A stretch of DNA of 64,000 bases from Gracilaria gracilis (GCA_030374805.1 JARGSG010000004.1:1302001-1366000), one strand, 5' to 3'. Positions 24,514 through 34,614 are shown, counted from the stretch's first letter. A program made the numbers and translations. Notes: generated by a model not told the origin, from the sequence alone.

Positions 24514-25180
24514 AATGGTCGTACGTATTAGTGGCGGTAGCGAAGCGATGATTGATCCTGTTTTCATGTTCTTCCAGAATCAAAATTGTTCATACCATAT
24601 GCACGGGTCCTAGACGACGTGTCTAACGTCTGGTACAGACGTGCCCCAAGAGACTGGACAGATACAAAAAAGAGCCGCATGAGCTCCGACAGAGTCAGCG
24701 TATCTACAAATTACCCAACGCGCGGGAGAAAATTATGTATGTCAACAATTGCAGTAAACTTAATTTCAATTTAAACTTTTTCGACGCGGCTCGAGAAATT
24801 AGCACTTTATTCAGGTTTTTTGAGCCGAATGACACTGATATGGTGCAATCATATGATTTCTTTAGTATCCAGAAGATAAAAAGCGCTTTAAATGCGCGTT
24901 GGAAGCACTACAAAACAAAAAAGATCAAGGTTGGTGCGTGGTCAACTTGAAGAAAGGTGATGAATCTTGGGGAAGTTTTTTTTTCGATTGGCGGCGTTGG
25001 CGGTGCAGGAAGGAATAGGCAGAGAGAAGTCGACAATGCTTCCTATGCTCGTAAAGAAATGATACGAACGGGAATGGCGTTGAATGTTAATTGCCTTTGG
25101 GAGGAAAGACAGCCTTTTCCCAAGCTCTAGCGGATGATTGTAAAGCATGGTAATCATTTTAATGATAAAATTGTGGAAGG
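24514..25180 (+). pseudogene. DT1 transposase, C-terminal block
   Basis: Continues the frame broken by E2: MVVRISGGSEAMIDPVFMFF, then TAG at 24611. After a 1-base shift it reads YARVLDDVSNVWYRRAP. After another shift it reads YVNNCS (where the family usually has a VDN-type catalytic motif) and ALNARWKHYKTKKIKVGAW. Further on it reads YARKEMIRTGMALNV and NCLWEERQPFPKL, then TAG at 25128-25130. The order matches large DDE transposases. Several frameshifts, stops and an altered catalytic Asp (VNN) show that it is dead. Confidence 0.75.
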
Positions 25181-25340
25181 ATAACCTACACGTAATGAGA
25201 GTTTTACTCACATTAAAAGGGTATGAAATAAATATTGTGGGCCACGTTATTTGTGTTTGAACCCTTATTGATGTCGTACCATTGATAACGTGGCCTCCAC
25301 TACTTTGTGTTGCCCCGACCTTGAAACACCTTCGTCAATT

Positions 25341-25380
25341 AGCGTTACCCACATTAATTACGGTTACTGGGTGTACCTGT
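25341..25380 (+). repeat. DT1 right terminal inverted repeat
   Basis: Its reverse complement begins ACAGGTACACCCAGTAACCG and matches the left repeat at 500-540. Confidence 0.75.
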
Positions 25381-26009
25381 AGTTTTTAATTACAAATATT
25401 TGGGTGAATAGTATTTTATTATCAAAAATTTAATTCCCCCATCCTCATGCCGACGTAAACAGCGTCAGTCGAGCCACTCAGTGCCGTACACGTGGATACC
25501 GATTTGCTTCAGGTCTTCTGTACGGGTGGAGATATGTTCTAAGACCATCTCTTACATAGCGTTCTTGTGACTTCATCATGACATTCTTCAACCCGGATTT
25601 CGACCAAAATGAATAGCTTTTGGATGTATCGCTGATGATATTTCGATAGTCTTTACGGACAGAACCCGTAGGATAGACCTCTGTAGTGATTTTGACACTG
25701 ATCTTAAACTTCCAAACTACCCTTGTACCTGTAAATTGCGTTGACAGACGGCAAGGAGTCTTTGAACTCTCTCGCCAGTCGTGTCTCTACTTCAAATCGC
25801 AATAAATAAGCGGCTTTGAAAGCGGCTGAGAGCGTTCTGGATAAGAAGTTTTCAAAATGCCTCGGTCTGTCCACAGATCACTATGAAGGATTAGAACTTG
25901 TGCATCTGGTATGCAAGGAGCATGGCGCTCTTCGAAAAAGCATTATTACAATTTAAAATGTGAATCTGTTGATGCTGCAACTGTTCGTTATCGTATTCTA
26001 ATGCTTAAG
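25381..26009. other. Intergenic stretch between DT1 and the vWA inverted repeat
   Basis: AT-rich, no gene seen. The last 70 bases or so show weaker similarity to the reverse complement of 31494-31555, so the inverted repeat once extended further. Confidence 0.45.
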
Positions 26010-26310
26010 TACAGCTCTTAATCCCTTTACTGATTCTGTTCTCAACTACGGTTTCCAAACTGGAAGGTACAGTATCGTGCAAGGTAAACGAGTTGTTGTA
26101 CGTTTAAGAAAGTCTAGTGTTGGAGTGAGAATGAGAAGTCACCTGTTTGATGTGAGAAGCCGTTGCAGTTGTCTCAAACTTGGAGAAGTGAAAGAGGAAA
26201 GTCGGAAGTCATGATTTAATGGAAGCGAAGATTGCGAGCGCTAATGCTCGTTCGCTGTGAACAGTTGTTTTTAGCAAAACAGACTGTCCATGGCCTTTAA
26301 ATGATTGCGC

Positions 26311-26988
26311 CTACTGGGTGCAGATACGAAGAGCAAGAGCTTCGGCCACTCGTTCAAGTGCAAGAACATCGAGGAAACTATCAACCTCGAACACCTTGCT
26401 AGGGTCGTTACCAGCAATCCTCAGCAACTCGGCGTCATCCTGGAAGCCGGCACCTACCACACAAACACTACCTCCAATCCGACGGAATAGATCCGCCCTT
26501 GCAGCTGCATCGGAACCGATATTGCTCCTACCGTCTCCTAGAAGAACAATCTTTGAGGGCTCGTTAGGTCTGCGCGCAAGTTGAGAGAAGCATGCGTTGA
26601 TTCCACCCACGACGAACGAGGCACCGCCAAGCTGAGCTTCACTGTTAACAAGGAGATTGAAGATACTGGAATCCGGTGTGAGGTCGGTAATGGTACGGAT
26701 GGAAGTAGAATACTGCACAGCACCCAGCTCAACAGTGTTATCCACAACCACAGAACTGACGTCCAAAACAAAGTTCTTTTCGTTGGTGAATTCAGTAGAG
26801 TTGATTGACCCACTGCCGTCGATAGCAAAGCAGATGTTCAGATTACACCCTCCAGCGGCGGCAATCCTGCGTCTCAGCTCTGCTTGAGCTGAAGCTGTGA
26901 TTCGTTCAGTGAGAGGGAGTTCTTGTACAACGGATGCATGAGCGGAGATGCAGAGCGCAGCTGCGATTGCACAGACCAGTAACTTCAT
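26311..26988 (-). CDS. Secreted vWA-domain protein, left copy
   Basis: 225 residues from the ATG at 26988; this start gives a clean signal peptide, MKLLVCAIAAALCISAHASV. The rest is one vWA domain. The metal-ion-dependent adhesion site reads DGSGSIN near residues 58-64, with an LLGDGRSN segment further on for the second acidic contact. The usual MIDAS threonine position appears as GGASFVVGG. Two Cys (GGCNLNICF) near the domain start and one near the C-terminus (RICTQ) may form a disulfide. vWA domains bind ligands through Mg2+/Ca2+, usually outside the cell; the ligand here is unknown. The protein is identical to the copy at 30515-31192. The two copies are transcribed outward from the palindrome centre. 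Confidence 0.85.
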   Translation of the reverse strand: MKLLVCAIAAALCISAHASVVQELPLTERITASAQAELRRRIAAAGGCNLNICFAIDGSGSINSTEFTNEKNFVLDVSSVVVDNTVELGAVQYSTSIRTITDLTPDSSIFNLLVNSEAQLGGASFVVGGINACFSQLARRPNEPSKIVLLGDGRSNIGSDAAARADLFRRIGGSVCVVGAGFQDDAELLRIAGNDPSKVFEVDSFLDVLALERVAEALALRICTQ

Positions 26989-27116
26989 TATTATTGGTGA
27001 GTGTGGCTTAGTTGAACTTCGTATGTCAGAACGATTGTTCAATGGAACAAGTGCAGCAGATGAAGTGGTGGATAGGAGAATGGATGAGTTTGGAAGTTTG
27101 GCGGAGCAATGATGCG

Positions 27117-27124
27117 TTTATATA
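27117..27124 (-). promoter_or_regulatory. TATA box of left vWA gene
   Basis: TATATAAA on the minus strand, about 130 bp upstream of the ATG at 26988. It is duplicated exactly at 30379-30386. Confidence 0.7.
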
Positions 27125-27728
27125 TGGCAGAACAGCTTAGCACAAGGCAGGTGTTGAGGTGTTGTACTCGAGGAGGAGGCCCAATCGAGCAATGGGAGCG
27201 GGAACACATTAGACCTTAGAGGATAGTTGATCCTGCCACTCCTTTGCCATTGGCAGGCTGTTGTAGTGTGTTTGTTCGAATCACGAAATGAATCACTGCA
27301 GAGCTGCAACATTGAAAGCCAACTAGATAGTATAGAAATTGACCTATCCTTGAACATGGAACATAACATTTTCTACTCGAAAGGGGCTCACCATGTTGGC
27401 GTTTCGTGTAATAGAAGAATGGTTGCGTGTTCTATGCCACGGTGAGGACCGAGAGTTTTTGTTTCTACACGATGTGTCCCTTCTCATTTAAAGGGTAATA
27501 AATCGCCCCCGTTCTATAAGGCTCTCTCCGACGGCCTTGTCTTTCAGACCTGCTGCAGCAATCATTCAGAGTAGTGCAAAGTCTCACGACGAGATCTTGG
27601 AGCGTGCTCACTCTGGTGAGAAGGTATTTGTACGTTAAACGACAAAGCCACGGCGATGGCAGCGGGGTAAGGCGTAACGCGCAAACGAAATTCTATGAAT
27701 AACTGCATCATAACATACCTCCTCCTTC

Positions 27729-27755
27729 TTCGAAGGGACATCATGTCCCTTCGAA
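27729..27755. repeat. Perfect 12-bp stem hairpin beside the palindrome breakpoint
   Basis: TTCGAAGGGACA, TCA, TGTCCCTTCGAA. It lies 20 bp inside the point where the long inverted repeat stops. Confidence 0.85.
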
Positions 27756-27776
27756 CATGAAGCTTCTAAAGGAAAG

Positions 27777-27878
27777 GAAAAACCTCGAAAACCGCCAATC
27801 TCCATGTTTCATTTCAGGATACGCACTTAAATCAAGAAAGGAAACCCCCCAGCTCCACTTGTTGTTATTTCATTCTAC
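27777..27878. repeat. Second inverted repeat, left copy
   Basis: About 100 bp matching the reverse complement of 29477-29578 with a few mismatches. The right copy lies just upstream of the third vWA gene. No vWA gene follows this left copy. Confidence 0.85.
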
Positions 27879-27989
27879 TCGAACGATTTCTAACAGGACC
27901 TGCAGTGCAAAATGCTTTTCAACTAATGGGGTGAGTACATTACCCAGGGTCTTGAGAACTTTAGAAATCCTTGGATGGACCCAATGAAA

Positions 27990-28035
27990 TGCATCCTACT
28001 CAGCAGAATGCGTGCATTGTGCTGAGTAGGATGCA
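27990..28035. repeat. Perfect 16-bp stem hairpin in palindrome spacer
   Basis: GCATCCTACTCAGCA at 27991-28005 pairs with TGCTGAGTAGGATGC at 28020-28034, plus one outer T:A pair, around a 14-base loop. Confidence 0.85.
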
Positions 28036-28204
28036 ATCATTGCCCGGCAATGGCATCGATTGGGTGCAGCCAAAAACTCCTTAATTCCTAGACTGGAAAG
28101 CTCCCGACAAATTGAAACGAGACAACAAAACTGCAACATCAGCAGACGTCAGGGTATTGTCGCCTGGTTCTGAGGGAAATATCGTTACGGACGGGAAGAT
28201 ATCG

Positions 28205-28232
28205 ATATTTTCCCTCAAGTGAGGGAAAATAT
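28205..28232. repeat. Perfect 12-bp stem hairpin with AAGT loop
   Basis: ATATTTTCCCTC, AAGT, GAGGGAAAATAT. Further copies of GATATTTTCCCT-like sequence surround it (28185-28245). Confidence 0.85.
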
Positions 28233-28749
28233 AGATATTTTCCCTTCCGTGCCCAGTGTGAGATTTACTCTCGGCTCCGCCTCGGGAAAATAACACTCCC
28301 TCGGGCTCATATCGCACTCTCGTGCCCGTTGATACTGTAACCCTTTTGTAGACGATCAGCCAACGTCAGCCGTAGGTGATCAGACGTTGGACGTCAGGGC
28401 CGTAGGCGATCAGCCAACTTCAGGGGCGCGTCACCTCTACACTCGTGCGTCCTTACTGCCACGCATTTGCTCTGCTGTACGTACGGGATTCGAAACGCAG
28501 TAAAGCAAATGCACCTACATTTGAAACAAAGTAATGACGCCTCCATGTCGACTTCGATTTCAGTCTCGAACACGGCTCACTTCTTCCGACAGCAACGACC
28601 TCACTCTCTTGATAGTCATCATCATAGGCAAATAAATACACAGTCTCACACCCATATTCTTTTATGACTATAAAACGCATGTTCTGTTGTACCTCAAACT
28701 ATCCAAGCAATTACGCCTCGACTGCTAATTGCTGGCGAAAGAGTGTCTC

Positions 28750-29382
28750 TCAAGAAAAAATTAAGTCTGAAAGTTCAGCGGAGACATCACTTTCTGGAGA
28801 ATTGGCATTGATACTGAAAACTCTTCGCGGATTGTTGCCAGCTATTTTCATTAGAGCTGTGATGTTCTGAGAGTTTCCGACCCCAACTGCTATAACCTCA
28901 CCTCCAAACTCGAAGAAGAATGTAGCTCTCTCCCCCGGATCGATACCCACGTTACTGTTCCCATCACCAAGCAGTATGATATGGTTCTTTCTTGCAGGCC
29001 TTTGACAGATCTCGCTGATGCAATAGTTCAACCCTGCGGCGATAAACGTACCTTTTGATTTCACCTGTTCAGAGTCCCGCAGATCAGAAAGAAAAGCGTT
29101 GCGATCCACCGTGAACGGACTGATAGATGTCACAGAGCTTCCATACTGTACGGCCGCTAATCCTACTCTTTTGTTATAGGTTGATATCGCCATGACGACA
29201 CGGCGCACCACGCTTTCTTGACTTCTGAACGATGAAGGGGAAATCGATGAGCTGCCATCTAGGGCGAAGCATAAGTTGAAATCGACGGCTGCAACTTCAG
29301 CGATTGTGCCGTTTCCATTGCATGCAGAGAAAAGAGGCATAAAAAATGCATAAACGATCACAGAGAGAAAACAGATCCTCAT
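28750..29382 (-). CDS. Secreted vWA-domain protein, divergent paralogue
   Basis: 210 residues from the ATG at 29382, chosen because it starts a signal peptide (MRICFLSVIVYAFFMPLFSA). It has one vWA domain: DGSSSIS MIDAS motif, KGTFIAAGLN with the MIDAS threonine, and LLGDGNSN. It is clearly related to the 225-residue pair (shared AVQYG/S-S, ILLGDG, IAGN-[DN]-P-x-[KR]-VF) but much diverged. It lies in the spacer of the inverted repeat on the minus strand. A 100-bp segment starting about 95 bp upstream is itself repeated in inverted orientation at 27777-27878. Function unknown; an extracellular binding role is inferred from the domain and signal peptide. Confidence 0.82.
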   Translation of the reverse strand: MRICFLSVIVYAFFMPLFSACNGNGTIAEVAAVDFNLCFALDGSSSISPSSFRSQESVVRRVVMAISTYNKRVGLAAVQYGSSVTSISPFTVDRNAFLSDLRDSEQVKSKGTFIAAGLNYCISEICQRPARKNHIILLGDGNSNVGIDPGERATFFFEFGGEVIAVGVGNSQNITALMKIAGNNPRRVFSINANSPESDVSAELSDLIFS

Positions 29383-29476
29383 GTCTGGAAACCGTAGAGG
29401 AAGACAGGCGGAAAAAGGAGATAGAATGAAGAACAAGGCGGGGAACCACAGTTGACAGAGGAAGCCACCGTTTGCT

Positions 29477-29578
29477 TAGAATGAAATAACAACAAGTGGA
29501 GCTGAGGGTTTTCTTTGCTTGATTTAAGTACGTATCCTGAAATGAAACATGGAGATTGGCGGGTTTCGAGGTTTTTCC
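29477..29578. repeat. Second inverted repeat, right copy
   Basis: Pairs with 27777-27878. It lies upstream of the divergent vWA gene and may include its promoter. Confidence 0.85.
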
Positions 29579-30378
29579 ACGGCCAGAAACGTAACTTGTG
29601 CCCACAACTCATCCATAGAAGCAATTTGGAATGCGCTTTTCTACGTTTGACGACGGCTGTTGCATGTGAGCGCAACGCCCATATGCAACAGCGCCCACCT
29701 GCAACAGCAAGTACGCTCACAGCAGTACGTACAGGGTAACGCTACAACTCAGGGTGACGAGCAGAGCAAGAAGTCTTCTGAGGATGAATGCGATGCAGTT
29801 ATTCATAGAATTTCGTTTGCGCGTTACGCGTTACCCCGCTGCCATCGCCGTGGCTTTGTCGTTTAACGTACAAATACCTTCTCACCAGAGTGAGCACGCT
29901 CCAAGATCTCGTCGTGAGACTTTGCACTACTCTGAATGATTGCTGCAGCAGGTCTGAAAGACAAGGCCGTCGGAGAGAGCCTTATAGAACGGGGGCGATT
30001 TATTTCCCTTTAAATGAGAAGGGACACATCGTGTAGAAACAAAAACTCTCGGTCCTCACCGTGGCATAGAACACGCGACCATTCTTCTATTACACGAAAC
30101 GCCAACATGGTGAGCCCCTTTCGAGTAGAAAATGTTATGTTCCATGTTCAAGTATAGGTCAATTTCTATACTATCTAGGGTTGGCTTTCAATGTTGCAGC
30201 TCTGCAGTGCTTCATTTCGTGATTCGAACAAACACACTACAACAGCCTGCCAATGGCAAAGGAGTGGCAGGATCAACTATCCTCTAAGGTCTAATGTGTT
30301 CCCGCTCCCATTGCTCGATTGGGCCTCCTCCTCGAGTACAACACCTCAACACCTGCCTTGTGCTAAGCTGTTCTGCCA

Positions 30379-30386
30379 TATATAAA
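30379..30386 (+). promoter_or_regulatory. TATA box of right vWA gene
   Basis: TATATAAA, about 130 bp before the ATG at 30515. It is the mirror copy of 27117-27124. Confidence 0.7.
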
Positions 30387-30514
30387 CGCATCATTGCTCC
30401 GCCAAACTTCCAAACTCATCCATTCTCCTATCCACCACTTCATCTGCTGCACTTGTTCCATTGAACAATCGTTCTGACATACGAAGTTCAACTAAGCCAC
30501 ACTCACCAATAATA

Positions 30515-31192
30515 ATGAAGTTACTGGTCTGTGCAATCGCAGCTGCGCTCTGCATCTCCGCTCATGCATCCGTTGTACAAGAACTCCCTCTCACTGAACG
30601 AATCACAGCTTCAGCTCAAGCAGAGCTGAGACGCAGGATTGCCGCCGCTGGAGGGTGTAATCTGAACATCTGCTTTGCTATCGACGGCAGTGGGTCAATC
30701 AACTCTACTGAATTCACCAACGAAAAGAACTTTGTTTTGGACGTCAGTTCTGTGGTTGTGGATAACACTGTTGAGCTGGGTGCTGTGCAGTATTCTACTT
30801 CCATCCGTACCATTACCGACCTCACACCGGATTCCAGTATCTTCAATCTCCTTGTTAACAGTGAAGCTCAGCTTGGCGGTGCCTCGTTCGTCGTGGGTGG
30901 AATCAACGCATGCTTCTCTCAACTTGCGCGCAGACCTAACGAGCCCTCAAAGATTGTTCTTCTAGGAGACGGTAGGAGCAATATCGGTTCCGATGCAGCT
31001 GCAAGGGCGGATCTATTCCGTCGGATTGGAGGTAGTGTTTGTGTGGTAGGTGCCGGCTTCCAGGATGACGCCGAGTTGCTGAGGATTGCTGGTAACGACC
31101 CTAGCAAGGTGTTCGAGGTTGATAGTTTCCTCGATGTTCTTGCACTTGAACGAGTGGCCGAAGCTCTTGCTCTTCGTATCTGCACCCAGTAG
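30515..31192 (+). CDS. Secreted vWA-domain protein, right copy
   Basis: Protein-identical to the copy at 26311-26988: 225 residues, signal peptide MKLLVCAIAAALCISAHASV, MIDAS DGSGSIN, stop TAG. The start context is AATAATG with A at -3. The promoter and about 590 bp of upstream sequence are shared with the left copy, so both should be expressed alike. Complete protein identity while a nearby paralogue has diverged points to recent duplication or ongoing gene conversion between the arms. Confidence 0.85.
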   Translation: MKLLVCAIAAALCISAHASVVQELPLTERITASAQAELRRRIAAAGGCNLNICFAIDGSGSINSTEFTNEKNFVLDVSSVVVDNTVELGAVQYSTSIRTITDLTPDSSIFNLLVNSEAQLGGASFVVGGINACFSQLARRPNEPSKIVLLGDGRSNIGSDAAARADLFRRIGGSVCVVGAGFQDDAELLRIAGNDPSKVFEVDSFLDVLALERVAEALALRICTQ

Positions 31193-31493
31193 GCGCAATC
31201 ATTTAAAGGCCATGGACAGTCTGTTTTGCTAAAAACAACTGTTCACAGCGAACGAGCATTAGCGCTCGCAATCTTCGCTTCCATTAAATCATGACTTCCG
31301 ACTTTCCTCTTTCACTTCTCCAAGTTTGAGACAACTGCAACGGCTTCTCACATCAAACAGGTGACTTCTCATTCTCACTCCAACACTAGACTTTCTTAAA
31401 CGTACAACAATTCGTTTACCTTGCACGATACTGCACCTTCCAGTTTGGAAACCGTAGTTGAGAACAGAATCAGTGAAGGGATTAAGAGCTGTT

Positions 31494-31877
31494 CTAAAGC
31501 ATTAGAATACGATAACCGACAGCTGCAGCATTAACACATTCACATTGTGACAATGAACGCTTATGTCTACCGTAGTCACATAAGCGCTGCAAGTCATTGG
31601 GTACAAGCGACGACAATTGGTTGTCAGGTCGCCATGTGTTCAATTTGCTTACGTTTACCATCGTAAACACAAGCACATATTATGCACAAATAACGGAACT
31701 AAACTCATATTCAATTTTCCTTGGCTGCCACGAAAACGAACGGCTAAATTAAGCCAATGAGTATAGTGAAGTTACACTAATATGCATAGGGAAATATTTC
31801 AATCAACTATTATTGCCGCCCAACCATACGCTTCAAATTTTCTTGCAATTTTAATGGCTCTTTCTCATGCCTACTAT
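31494..31877. other. Intergenic stretch before the copia element
   Basis: AT-rich, no gene recognised. The first 60 bases are a diverged continuation of the inverted-repeat arm. A short imperfect dyad (CTTATG...CATAAG) lies at about 31559-31587. Confidence 0.45.
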
Positions 31878-32014
31878 ACAGTTGTGAAGCCTTTGTCAGT
31901 CATGATGTCAATGCGTGAGTCGTGGGGATATTGTATCAGGGTAGGTGCACACAGAATAGTCAGCAACAAATACTGAGAGGGCTCTCACGTTTCCCCCGCG
32001 TCGTTTTCTCTGTT

Positions 32015-33540
32015 CGCAAAGCTCCTACCAAGGGTATATGTCAATACCTTAAATCGAAAAGGCAGCCCAAAATTTTGGGACTTTTTTGTAAAAAAACCGT
32101 ATCTCCGGAACCAAACCACTATTTCTGCCCATTAAAAGCTTAATATATTAAAAAAACAAACAGCTAGACCTACTGAGAATATCGGTATTCATGTTAGAAT
32201 AGAACTGGTAAGATTTGCATAACAATCAACCCTCTCTAGCACCCTGAAATCGACGTTTCCCGAAATCGACAAGGCATTTGCAGCCTTTTATCCAATTAAA
32301 ATGCAGTTTTTTTGCACCGAACTGCCAGGTTTCAATCTTCGCCAGATTTCATGTGTTATCTTACTGCCTCCTGACCGCTTCTACTCAAGTTTTCACTAGT
32401 AATAATTGGTTCTCTTACTTTCTAGTGAGTAGTAGATATAATAAATGTTTTGTATCTGAAGTATAGAAGCCTAACAGGTACTACAAAAATTTCTAAATGT
32501 TGTTAGATTTGTCACTTTTTGAGATCCGAATGTATCCCATATAGCCTCAATACAAGACCATTTTGCAATGTAGATGCGTTTGATGACCGAATAGAAGAGC
32601 CAGAAGAAGATATTTTGCAGATAAGTTTTACTCTCAGATGCCTCTAAGCTGTTATCATGTCAGACCTATGTTACGCATCAGGCTCAAAGATTAATACGTT
32701 ACGAATGTACCTAGTGATTTTTTTTATCAAAAAAGTAGTTTCAAGATGAGGAAAGTTCTGCTTTTTACCGCAACCCTCTAATATGTAGCAAAAACTAACT
32801 TGTTGGTGAGTTATAGAAGTTTTACTACCGAACACTTTCTTGCTCTGGACCGAACGGCAAAAATCGTCAATACAGTGCCTTTTGGGCCTTGTCAATTTAA
32901 GGATCTCTGCCGATTAAAGGGTTGGACGGATACCACGAAAGCAGAGCTAAGTGTTTTGAACTAAGGTTCACAATTCTCAACAAAATTTGCTTGAATATTA
33001 GAGGTTTGCATGTTTTTGATGATTTCTTTGAAAATTTAGCAAGGTGGCAAAATCTACCGCTTATATATAAGAAGCATACAACTATTTCAAAAAAATGCCA
33101 CTGAGGTGAATATTTTCATCTATAAATGCGCTATGTCACACAACGCATTTTCCTGTCTTTCTGGACAGACACCTTGTTTGGATCATTTTAGTACCAACAA
33201 ATGAAAATGCAAGAAAAAAACATCCAGAATTTTCCAGATTTAACTTCGTAACAAGTTTGACTCCAAAATTTTCTTTTGTTCATGTTAACCCTCTATAAAG
33301 ATTTTATCATCTTTGCGCCAAATGTTTGTTACTGTAAAATAACCTCTGTCTTTAAACACTATTTTGAACATTTCGTATGCAAAATACATTCGCTAATTTA
33401 AGTACACAAAACAGAAGTTCAAATTAGTTTTGTTTTGGATTCCAAAAGAATATTCTAAAAAACAGTCTCTTCGCACAATCCTAACTTTTCTCAAAAGAGC
33501 TTAGCGACCGTTTTCTACGTGGACACAGCTTCCTGAAGCG
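32015..33540. mobile_element. Insertion 1 in copia 3' LTR (type unknown)
   Basis: About 1.5 kb of AT-rich DNA lies between LTR blocks ending CTCTGTT and restarting CTGATTATTCGG; a 5-6 bp target duplication (CTGTT / CTGAT) is plausible. The ends start CGCAAAGCT and finish AGCTTCCTGAAGCG and can pair only weakly. No coding frame of note. It is probably a non-autonomous element, class unassigned. Confidence 0.6.
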
Positions 33541-33642
33541 CTGATTATTCGGTTTGATGCCTCGTTGCCTTTTTTTTCTCTCCTGGTATCGTTCGGGTTT
33601 TGCACGCGCTTAAATGGTATACTCGTATCGCATTTCAACGGT

Positions 33643-34510
33643 TAGGGAGCTGCGGAATTATCTTTGAAGTAACTTTTCTTCAAAATTGGCACGCGGTAGT
33701 ATAAATGTGCAAAACAAGGGTAGGAGCTCAATTTAGATAAGCATGTTTAATTGCAGTACAAAAAACGTTGTTTAATCATGTGGTGTTTTCTACGCCTCAG
33801 ACAAGAAGAAACGTCTTTGGATTAAGGCGCAGTGACAGCTCAAGATATGCGATAAAGTTTGCGACATGTCGCCATTTTAGTGAAAAGATATAGCGAGAAG
33901 TTCTCGTTTTCAATATTTTGGACAAGCAGTATCTTGCTCAATTTAGTTCTAGACTCCTTCAAATTAATTTTTAATAGAAGATTAAAGCGAACTCCTCAAT
34001 ACTACGTAGTGAAACACTCAAAACATGGAGCTGTTTTCTTAATTTTTGCGCCCAAACATGCAAAATATCTCGTTTCAAGCGACATATACCGCTTCTTTTC
34101 TCGTAAAAAGTAGAGAAACATAGTACTAATCTAAAGTGAAAATGCCAACAAATGAAACATGTTGCATTTCCCTTCTACCTTCACCCCAAAAACAGAGCAC
34201 AACTTATAAGCTTTTTAAGATATACTACTTCAGACATTAATAAAAAACGGAACTTCGCGCCTATCTAGAGGAAGAGCGGGAAGAAGAAGTTCACTTCAAT
34301 GCCATAGTAAATATGGGTGACATTAGCGTAGAACTAGTAAGGCTGGATCATTACACTAGGAAGCGTTGTTATGAACACTTTTCTACCACGTATTTGAACG
34401 TGATGCATTAATTGAATGCATCATGTTGAAATACGGGGCTGTTGAATTCACAAATCATATCTTGCTCTATTTCATTGCTGGCGGTGACGTCTATTTGACC
34501 GCATCTCCCA
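33643..34510. mobile_element. Insertion 2 in copia 3' LTR: MITE-like
   Basis: 868 bp with terminal inverted repeats TAGGGAGCTGCGG (left) and, reversed, TGGGAGATGCGG (right). No protein motif is present and composition is AT-rich. It sits inside the LTR, so it is younger than the copia insertion. Its superfamily was not assigned; the target duplication is not clear. Confidence 0.6.
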
Positions 34511-34575
34511 GCTACGACCAGTCCTTTCTAATTAAATTTCGTCTGCTTTAATTCAAAGTCTTGCCCATTTTCACA

Positions 34576-34583
34576 CTCCCCTC
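34576..34583 (-). other. Copia polypurine tract
   Basis: GAGGGGAG on the minus strand, immediately before the 3' LTR. Confidence 0.7.
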
Positions 34584-34614
34584 AATGGTTTTAGGAATCT
34601 ATAACGACTCATTT

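Larger units (their letters stand above)
500..25380 (+). mobile_element. DNA transposon DT1 carrying two nested LTR retrotransposons
   Basis: Imperfect terminal inverted repeats lie at about 500-540 and 25341-25380. A DDE transposase gene lies between them in three blocks on the + strand. The blocks are separated by gypsy elements E1 (923-11785) and E2 (12544-24508). Removing both insertions and one target duplication each leaves about 2 kb, a normal size for a simple cut-and-paste transposon, and the reading frame continues across both joins. No clear target duplication was found outside the terminal repeats. The exact ends are therefore uncertain by a few bases. Confidence 0.8.
26010..27709 (-). 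repeat. Left arm of the 1.7 kb vWA inverted repeat
   Basis: Reverse complement of 29792-31493. Only a handful of substitutions and one 2-bp indel were seen by eye. The arm contains the whole vWA gene, its TATA box and about 590 bp of upstream sequence. Similarity drops sharply past 27709. Confidence 0.93.
29792..31493 (+). repeat. Right arm of the 1.7 kb vWA inverted repeat
   Basis: Near-perfect reverse complement of 26010-27709. Paired positions sum to about 57503 on the outer side and 57501 near the inner edge, reflecting the 2-bp indel near 30178. Confidence 0.93.
31883..34575 (-). repeat. Copia 3' LTR in three pieces
   Basis: Matches 39111-39406 in three blocks: 31883-32014, 33541-33642 and 34511-34575. 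The two gaps hold unrelated AT-rich DNA (insertions 1 and 2). The minus-strand LTR starts TGTG and ends in CA. Confidence 0.9.

Noticed and set aside
24942-25211. Minus-strand frame opposite the DT1 transposase end
   Set aside because: Shadow of the transposase C-terminal block, which matches the family on the plus strand.
27990-28035. MicroRNA precursor or terminator at the spacer hairpin
   Set aside because: A perfect stem alone is not enough; no conserved mature strand or expression evidence can be judged here.
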